Assembly: GCA_003555185.1 (NCBI GenBank) | Contig: PWFZ01000050.1 | Span: 1-11,023 of the forward strand | Direction: 5' to 3' | DNA from: Balneolaceae bacterium | GTDB lineage: Bacteria > Bacteroidota > Rhodothermia > Balneolales > Balneolaceae | DNA length: 11,023 nt | Shown here: one piece after another, positions 5,843 through 11,023 of the stretch | Layout: each line of letters starts with the position of its first letter | How positions within the stretch are numbered: position 1 is the stretch's first letter | Position numbers and translations under genes: made by a program | The notes under the pieces: model-generated | What the model was told of the DNA's origin: nothing | The model's input: only the letters and a program-made list of their open reading frames with translations | Database searches by the model: none

Positions 5843-7111
5843 CTACGTTTGTCTTTTCTTTTTTTCAGCTGCAGGGAAAAGAATATTGTTGAGTATCAGT
5901 CGATATCCCGGGCTGTTGGTATGCAGACTTAAGTCGGTAGGAGGGTCGCCTACATGATGAGTATAATCCTCAGGGTCATGACCGGCATAAAATGTAAATG
6001 TACCTTCACCATAATTGCCATGTAGATATTTAACCTGATCCCGTCCCTGTGATTCTGCCAGCACCACAACATTGCTTTTTACCTTATCAGCCTGGAATGC
6101 AGTTGTTTGTCCGTAAAAACCGGGAATACTACTTACGTGATTTTGAGTGAGCATCGTTGGGACAGGGTCCCATTTCGCAGAGAATTCGAAAAGCGAAAAA
6201 TAGTCAAGGCTTTCGCTGATACGATTTAAGTCTACTTCAACATCTATATTATCGTGTTGGTAAATATAAGGGTCGGTATTTACAGAGAAATTTTCAAAGG
6301 CAAGGGTGTTGGAATAGTCGAGCCGTTCATTCACATTTGAATCTACAGGGTCACCATCGAGTTCAGTCGGTACTATATCGAGTTCTTCCGCGGCAAGAGC
6401 CAGATCGAACGTGTTAGTACCGGAGCACATTGCAAAAAGAAATCCGCCATTGCCGATGTAGTCTTTTATTTCAAGAACCACATCAAGTTTTAAATCGCTC
6501 ACCTTTTGATACCCAAACTGTTCGGCAACGCTTTCGAGGTAACTCACCTCTGCAATATACCAGGGTGAATTTCTATACATACCATAAAATTTTCCAAACT
6601 GACCGGTAAAATCTTCGTGGTGGAGGTGAAGCCAGTCATATTTTTCCAGATCACCGTTTAGTACTTCTTCATCGTAAATTGTTTCGTAGGGCACTTCGGC
6701 ATAATCGAGCGCCAATGTTACCGCATCATCCCATGGCAGAGCCTGTGGGGGAGTGTAAACGGCAATTCGCGGAACGGTCTGCAGGTTAACCGCCGACATA
6801 TTCACATTGGGCTGTTCAACTTCATTTATTATTTGATTAGCCTCTGACTCCGAAATAACATCAATGCGAACGTTACGTACACGGCTCTTTCGTACAATGT
6901 CTGATGTAGCCGTTGTTAGAAAACTTCCACCCCTGTAATTCAGCAGCCATTGACCGGTTTCACCTTCCGCCAGATGATTAAATATCACACCGTAAGCTTT
7001 TAGGTGGTCCGTTTGTGAACCGTCCATGGGAATAATCACTCTTTCCTGTGCCTGAACTGAGAAAGTAAGAAGTAGTAAAAGAGAAAGTGCAGCGATGAAT
7101 TTATGAATCAT
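5843..7111 (-). CDS. Exported protein with putative class I glutamine-amidotransferase-like fold
   Basis: A 422-residue protein with a clear signal peptide (MIHKFIAALSLLLLLTFSVQAQ, probable cleavage after VQA at residue 21), so it is likely periplasmic or surface-associated. I recall homologues in Bacteroidota and relatives labelled 'asparagine synthetase B', but neither the N-terminal catalytic Cys nor the ATP-binding PP-loop of AsnB is visible, so I would not use that name. The middle (about 114-240) resembles a flavodoxin/GATase-1-like domain: RIAVYTPP, WDDAVTLALDYAEVPYETI, YDWLHLHHEDF and GGFLFAMCSGTNTFD. C229 sits in a nucleophile-elbow-like turn. The C-terminal part has GNYGEGTFTFYAGHDPEDYT, resembling ThuA/DUF4159-type chains. 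A His cluster (H162, H164, H165) and H378, H385, H386 could bind metal or substrate. The start overlaps the TPR gene stop by 4 nt (ATGA), implying translational coupling. Function is unknown; the fold call is inference. Confidence 0.75.
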   Translation of the reverse strand: MIHKFIAALSLLLLLTFSVQAQERVIIPMDGSQTDHLKAYGVIFNHLAEGETGQWLLNYRGGSFLTTATSDIVRKSRVRNVRIDVISESEANQIINEVEQPNVNMSAVNLQTVPRIAVYTPPQALPWDDAVTLALDYAEVPYETIYDEEVLNGDLEKYDWLHLHHEDFTGQFGKFYGMYRNSPWYIAEVSYLESVAEQFGYQKVSDLKLDVVLEIKDYIGNGGFLFAMCSGTNTFDLALAAEELDIVPTELDGDPVDSNVNERLDYSNTLAFENFSVNTDPYIYQHDNIDVEVDLNRISESLDYFSLFEFSAKWDPVPTMLTQNHVSSIPGFYGQTTAFQADKVKSNVVVLAESQGRDQVKYLHGNYGEGTFTFYAGHDPEDYTHHVGDPPTDLSLHTNSPGYRLILNNILFPAAEKKKRQT

Positions 7112-9042
7112 AATGTGGGCTCTGTATCTGCTAATTGTAATTTTTCCCGGGCATATTGTGCATAAAAACCACCGGGGAATTCAAGTAAAATTTGCTCGTA
7201 CATTTCATCGATTATTTCTGATGAAAAATTGTACGAAAGGTCACCACTGAAGAACTGATTTTGAGCATCCCGAAGTTCATTCGATTCAAATAACTCCGGA
7301 GAAGATTTATAAAGTTCTGAAAGATTTTCAGCTGAAAGAGCCTTCTCCCATAATATTCGTTCTTTTAATGGAGAGTTTGGCTGAGAGGTAATCTGTTGAT
7401 CCAGAAACCGATATATAAGTGGCTGAAAACGATCCGGCAAGTTCTTTGCCAGCTCAACGGCAACATCATCAGAAAACGAATGGTTGGGATTATTTAGAAT
7501 TGGCTCCAGAGTATTTATGGCTTTGCTATAATTGCCTGTGTGAATATTGTGCAGCCCTTCTCCAAGTAGTTGTAAAGCTGAGCCTGTTGTATCGACCCGG
7601 GTTCCGTTTTTAATCCACATTCGCAGCTGGATTGCATTATTGGCAAAATAGGATGTACTTCGTCTTTCCAGAGAGCGAAGCTGAATTTCAGCAAACTCAT
7701 AATCTCCGGCGTAAAAATCGGACAGACTTAAATAGTACCGGGTCTGCTCCGAAAGGTTTGATCGGTCTGTAGCCCTGTCGGCACGGGTAAGTGCCTGACG
7801 TGCAGTTGTGAAATCTCTGTTAAAGAGGGCTATTCTACCTTCCGCATAAAGTTTGTATGCGGGCTCATCAATGATGCTTTCGTCCAGTTCTTCAAGCAGC
7901 TTGTAATATTTGTTTGCGAGCTCTATGTCCTTAAGAATATCAAGTGATAGATCAATCTGTGATGAAAGCACACGATCGATTCGGTTATAATAGGGCGCTT
8001 CATCAATTAACGTCTGATTGGTATCGTATGCCTTTTGATAGAGCTCTTCCACCCGCTTGCCGGTTTCTAAACTATACTGACGGGCGTGTCGTGCCCACTG
8101 TATATAGGTTGCTGCCAATTCATCCATCGCCCGAAAGCGATGGCCGGATGATGATTCTGTATAGTAGGTAAAAGCGTCGATGGCCAGTTGAAACTGATGG
8201 GCTGATGCAAACCGGCTTCCCAGTGAATATAGTGAGTAGTTGGTATCCTCGGTTTGAGATTCATATTGGCGGGCAAAGATAAATGCTCTCCGATATTCCT
8301 CTGTTTCCAAAAGAAGCCAGCTCAGCAGTTGATAAAGCTGTGAATAGGCCAGGTGATCACGATCCATGTCCAGTAAAAAATCTTCCAGCTCAAGTGCTGC
8401 CGTCTCATAAAGTACATCATCTCTCATTCGCAAAAATCGCTGTTGTACATAGCCCATCTGACCCGGGGAATTTTTTACAACCATAAAATATTGATTGACA
8501 GCTTCTTTGAACTGACCCGCCTGCATATATGTATTTGCAAGCTCATTGGTGAACAGGTCGGTATTGTTAAATCTTTCCTGTGCCTCTTTATATAATTCAA
8601 TGGCTTGATTGTATTCACGACGCGAACTCATAGATCCCGCTACCTGATAATATGACTGAACACCGGCGTCATCCATTTCAAGAACACTTTGCCATATCTG
8701 AGTTGCCTGCTCTTTATCTCCGCTGATATGATAAAGCTCCGCTAAAAGAACTTTTGTCCGGGTAGGGGAGTAATTATTTGCAATTTGACTCTGTGCAATT
8801 TCAATGGCTTCCTCATACTTCTTCATGTTGATGAGAGTTTCGGTCAGCCGCTCAAAAAAGATATATGCTGAAGGGGTTTCTTCGTTGAGTTCACGGAAAA
8901 TGGGAAGTGCTTCTTCATACTTTTGCTGCTGTAAAAGCTGGTTGGCAAGCTGAAATTCTGAATTCTGAGCCGTAGCGATTCCCGGGAAGATGATCAGGAC
9001 GGGGAAAAAGTAAAAGAAGAGGTGTTTCAGTAGCAACTTCAT
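7108..9042 (-). CDS. Exported TPR-repeat protein
   Basis: A 644-residue protein starting MKLLLKHLFFYFFPVLIIFP and then GIATAQNS, a signal peptide with likely cleavage after ATA (residue 25). Mature residues begin with a run of tetratricopeptide repeats at about 28-57, 58-92, 93-125, 126-160 and 161-194, showing the typical pattern (for example KYEEAIEIAQ, GDKEQATQIW, REYNQAIELY, GQFKEAVNQY). Further helical repeats follow at about 420-460 and 495-520. The end (about 607-636, DEMYEQILLEFPGGFYAQYA) resembles the last repeats of YbgF/BamD-like TPR proteins. No catalytic domain is visible, so it is probably a periplasmic scaffold. It overlaps maf by 4 nt upstream and the GATase-like gene by 4 nt downstream, which suggests a physical or functional link with the latter, since both are exported. 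The partner is inferred from position only. Confidence 0.85.
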   Translation of the reverse strand: MKLLLKHLFFYFFPVLIIFPGIATAQNSEFQLANQLLQQQKYEEALPIFRELNEETPSAYIFFERLTETLINMKKYEEAIEIAQSQIANNYSPTRTKVLLAELYHISGDKEQATQIWQSVLEMDDAGVQSYYQVAGSMSSRREYNQAIELYKEAQERFNNTDLFTNELANTYMQAGQFKEAVNQYFMVVKNSPGQMGYVQQRFLRMRDDVLYETAALELEDFLLDMDRDHLAYSQLYQLLSWLLLETEEYRRAFIFARQYESQTEDTNYSLYSLGSRFASAHQFQLAIDAFTYYTESSSGHRFRAMDELAATYIQWARHARQYSLETGKRVEELYQKAYDTNQTLIDEAPYYNRIDRVLSSQIDLSLDILKDIELANKYYKLLEELDESIIDEPAYKLYAEGRIALFNRDFTTARQALTRADRATDRSNLSEQTRYYLSLSDFYAGDYEFAEIQLRSLERRSTSYFANNAIQLRMWIKNGTRVDTTGSALQLLGEGLHNIHTGNYSKAINTLEPILNNPNHSFSDDVAVELAKNLPDRFQPLIYRFLDQQITSQPNSPLKERILWEKALSAENLSELYKSSPELFESNELRDAQNQFFSGDLSYNFSSEIIDEMYEQILLEFPGGFYAQYAREKLQLADTEPTL

Positions 9043-9641
9043 GTAAAAATGTGTTTAAAAATATCCGGTTTATTGCTCTTTAACCGCTGATAAAAAGCAT
9101 TAATGGGAAACCCTACCACATTGTAGTAATCCCCGTGTATGCTTTCAACAAAAAGTGCCCCCAAATCATCCTGGATGCCGTATGCACCTGCTTTATCCAA
9201 TGGAGAACCTGTTTCAACATAACGTTTTATTTCTGATTCGTTTAACGTGCTAAAAGTAACTTTTGTTCTCTCAAAAAATGAGATTGAGTCAACAATTACT
9301 CCTTCAGAATGAACTGCCGCTACAAAAACGCCGCTGTAAACGGAGTGGGTATTTCCACTTAAATTGGTTAGCATTTGTGCGGCATGCTCTTCGGATTGAG
9401 GCTTCCCCAATATATTATCATCGAAAACGACAATAGTATCCGCAGAAATAACAATAGCGTCAGTGCTATTTTGAGCAATATATTCACCTTTCTGACGTGC
9501 TAAACTTTCGGCAATGCCTCCGGGAAATAACGACAGATCCTCTTTTTCCTCAATGTTGGACGGCTTAATTATATAGCTGATGCCCATCTGGTTGAAGAGT
9601 TGATGACGTCTTGGGCTCGCGGTTGCAAGAATAATATCCAT
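9039..9641 (-). CDS. maf: Maf family nucleotide pyrophosphatase
   Basis: Maf proteins hydrolyse non-canonical or excess nucleotides to the monophosphate and pyrophosphate, and can affect septum formation when overproduced. The 200-residue length is normal. Motifs run in order: ATASPRR at 6-12 (phosphate-binding loop), ADTIV at 67-71 (D68, the catalytic acid), LGKP at 78-81, SGNTHSVYSG at 95-104, KAGAYGIQD at 150-158 and VESIHGDYYNVVGFP at 165-179. The IHGDYYNVVG ending fits the YhdE-type group (dTTP/UTP pyrophosphatase) rather than the YceF m7GTP group, but substrate choice is inferred. It is the first gene of the leftward operon, and its stop overlaps the TPR start as ATGA. The start MDIILA at 9641 fits the family. 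A 92 bp gap separates it from a divergent DUF3098 gene. Confidence 0.95.
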   Translation of the reverse strand: MDIILATASPRRHQLFNQMGISYIIKPSNIEEKEDLSLFPGGIAESLARQKGEYIAQNSTDAIVISADTIVVFDDNILGKPQSEEHAAQMLTNLSGNTHSVYSGVFVAAVHSEGVIVDSISFFERTKVTFSTLNESEIKRYVETGSPLDKAGAYGIQDDLGALFVESIHGDYYNVVGFPINAFYQRLKSNKPDIFKHIFT

Positions 9642-9733
9642 AAAGGGTAAACAGTTACAGAGTTATTTTTCAGTTAGCAGATATTTGAATAACTTCAAAT
9701 GAGTTTATTACGGAGCAAACAAAATAGAATAAA
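9642..9733. promoter_or_regulatory. Divergent promoter region between maf and the DUF3098 gene
   Basis: This AT-rich 92 bp gap must hold promoters for both directions, unless one unit is read from elsewhere. On the plus strand GATATTTG (9680-9687) matches the TAnnTTTG box at five of six defined bases, 46 nt before the DUF3098 ATG, but no TTG -33 element is seen. No good box was found for maf. Confidence 0.4.
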
Positions 9734-9997
9734 ATGGCTGTAAATCGCAGAAAGAAACAGAAAAATCATAAGCCGATGGCTTTTTCGGCTTTGAATTATA
9801 AAATTTTAGGTTTAGGTGTTCTTTTAATTGTTATCGGCTTTACGGCTATGCGATTAGAAAATGAAGTCTACGGTATTATTTCTCTTTATATATCACCTAT
9901 CGTAATTATGGGTGGATATATAACTGTTATCGTTGCAATTCTGAAAAGAGAAGAGCCAAAGGCTGCGCAGAAAACTTCAGTCACATCACCGTCTTGA
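9734..9997 (+). CDS. DUF3098 family small membrane protein
   Basis: An 87-residue protein with a basic N-terminus (NRRKKQKNHK) and two membrane segments, at about 24-40 (ILGLGVLLIVIGFTAM) and 52-70 (YISPIVIMGGYITVIVAIL). The NYKILGLGVLLIVIGF run, the short loop and the SPIVIMGG of the second helix are the pattern of DUF3098, an uncharacterised inner-membrane family of Bacteroidota and relatives. In many of these genomes it lies near ftsX and uppP; neither gene is in this window. Its TGA is followed after one base by the TTG start of the DUF92 gene, so the two are probably translationally coupled. Confidence 0.8.
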   Translation: MAVNRRKKQKNHKPMAFSALNYKILGLGVLLIVIGFTAMRLENEVYGIISLYISPIVIMGGYITVIVAILKREEPKAAQKTSVTSPS

Positions 9998-9998
9998 T

Positions 9999-10838
9999 TT
10001 GAATCGTATTGTCTCGTACGGATTTATTTTTCTGACCATTGTGCTGTTTATCCTGGAAGGAGACCGCACACATCACGTTCAGGTGCTTACCGGATTGGCA
10101 TTGTCGATAATTGTCGCCTACACTGCCTTTTTTCTTAGATGGATAACACTTGATGCCACATTGCCGGTAATTGTTTTGGGTACAATTATTTTGGGATTCG
10201 GCGGATGGTGGCTTGCTTACGCAATTATCTTCTTTTTTATCTCAAGCAGTTATCTAACCCACCTTAATAAATATCACGCTCTAGAGCCATCAAAAGACGA
10301 CGCGTTTAAAGACCCGGCAATACGCCGAGACGGAATACAGGTCTGGGCAAATGGGTTTTGGGTGATAATATTTACACTACTTTGGTTTTTGACTCAAAAT
10401 GAGGCTTTTTTGATTGGCGCATTTGCAGTTATTGCTACGGCTACTGCCGACACCTGGGCAACTGAAGTTGGAACTAAAAACCCCGGAGTGACAAGGAATA
10501 TTCTCACACGTGAAATTGTAAAATCGGGAACTGACGGAGGCGTTAGCCATAACGGAACCATGGCTTCGTTGGTCGGGGCTATCATTATCTCACTGTTTAC
10601 CTTGGGCTTCGGCTTAGAAACGCACATAATATTTCCGATTTTAATTGTTTCACTTGCCGGTTTTTCAGGTTGTGTGATTGATTCATATATTGGAGCGATT
10701 TATCAATCCGAAAAGACTGTACCCCCTAAAGGCGGACGAAAGAAAATCTCAGATAATTTTCCTAAAAACAGTATTGTCAACTGGCTCTCAACAGGAATTG
10801 GCGGAACAATAGCTTTTCTGCTCTACTCAATATTTTAA
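9999..10838 (+). CDS. DUF92 family membrane protein (VTE6/TMEM19-related)
   Basis: A polytopic inner-membrane protein of about 279 residues with roughly seven hydrophobic segments. DUF92 signatures are present: RRDGIQVWANG at 109-119, ADTWATEVG at 150-158 and GTDGGVSHNGT at 177-187. A conserved aspartate and a glycine follow in IDSYIGA (227-233), then SDNFPKNSIVNWLS near the C-terminus. The plant member VTE6 is a phytyl-phosphate kinase, so a role in isoprenyl-phosphate phosphorylation is possible, but most bacterial members are untested. The start is the only uncertainty: no ATG fits the full frame, which is open back to 9945. TTG at 9999, one base after the DUF3098 stop, gives a sensible N-terminal membrane helix. 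CTG at 9963 is the alternative. A symporter gene follows after 3 nt. Confidence 0.85.
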   Translation: MNRIVSYGFIFLTIVLFILEGDRTHHVQVLTGLALSIIVAYTAFFLRWITLDATLPVIVLGTIILGFGGWWLAYAIIFFFISSSYLTHLNKYHALEPSKDDAFKDPAIRRDGIQVWANGFWVIIFTLLWFLTQNEAFLIGAFAVIATATADTWATEVGTKNPGVTRNILTREIVKSGTDGGVSHNGTMASLVGAIIISLFTLGFGLETHIIFPILIVSLAGFSGCVIDSYIGAIYQSEKTVPPKGGRKKISDNFPKNSIVNWLSTGIGGTIAFLLYSIF

Positions 10839-10841
10839 TGT

Positions 10842-11023
10842 ATGAAATGGTATAAAAAACTCCACTGGCAAATTATAATTGGAATGATTCTCGGTTTACT
10901 TTGGGGATTGTTTTCCAGTCTGGTGGGATTGAATGAGTTTACAACAGATTATATACGTCCGTTCGGCACAATTTTTATTGACCTGCTGAAACTAATTGCG
11001 GTACCTCTGGTACTTGCCTCGCT
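10842..11023 (+). CDS. Dicarboxylate/amino-acid:cation symporter (5' part)
   Basis: The window ends inside this gene. The 60 visible residues start MKWYKKLHWQIIIGMILGLL and include RPFGTIFIDLLKLIAVPLV, the hallmark of the first two membrane helices of the DAACS (GltP/GltT/DctA) family, which imports glutamate, aspartate or C4-dicarboxylates with H+ or Na+. Substrate and ion cannot be judged from this fragment. The ATG at 10842 lies 3 nt after the DUF92 stop, so it is probably co-transcribed. An ATG at 10838 is out of frame and closes quickly. Confidence 0.88.
   Translation, partial: MKWYKKLHWQIIIGMILGLLWGLFSSLVGLNEFTTDYIRPFGTIFIDLLKLIAVPLVLAS

Overview
The window looks like a chromosomal stretch from a marine or halophilic member of the Bacteroidota/Balneolota/Rhodothermota lineage (Balneola or Gracilimonas type). 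Reasons: moderate AT richness; almost no Shine-Dalgarno sequences before the starts; one good Bacteroidetes-type -7 promoter box (TAnnTTTG); and a DUF3098 gene, a family largely confined to this lineage. The lineage call is inference from gene content, not from a marker gene.

Layout. Positions 1-56 hold the last codons of an unidentified rightward gene. Positions 57-617 are non-coding and carry about two and a half copies of a degenerate 81-84 bp tandem repeat, then two small hairpins. A leftward DUF58/VWA-like gene (618-1493) stands alone, without its usual moxR partner. Positions 1494-1889 are non-coding but rich in palindromes, including an 11 bp perfect inverted repeat and two related REP-like units. 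A small rightward ORF of unknown function follows (1890-2159), then alanine dehydrogenase (ald, 2301-3413). The ald gene converges on citrate synthase (gltA, 3644-4813, leftward). Between them lie a MITE-like inverted element and a symmetric bidirectional terminator.

A leftward operon runs from 9641 down to 5031: maf, an exported TPR protein, an exported protein with a glutamine-amidotransferase-like fold, and mazG. The first three genes are joined by two 4-nt ATGA overlaps; mazG follows after 47 nt. Maf and MazG are both house-cleaning nucleotide pyrophosphatases, here bracketing two secreted proteins of unknown role. Divergent from maf is a rightward cluster: DUF3098 membrane protein, DUF92 membrane protein (apparently starting at TTG one base after the previous stop), and the start of a dicarboxylate/amino-acid:cation symporter cut by the window end.

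Most of the window is core metabolism: alanine to pyruvate by Ald, entry to the TCA cycle by citrate synthase, and nucleotide-pool sanitation by Maf and MazG. No phage genes, transposase, CRISPR array, tRNA or rRNA was seen. I found no clear new defence or mobile system. The most interesting items are the maf-TPR-GATase-like-mazG operon and the structured intergenic repeats.
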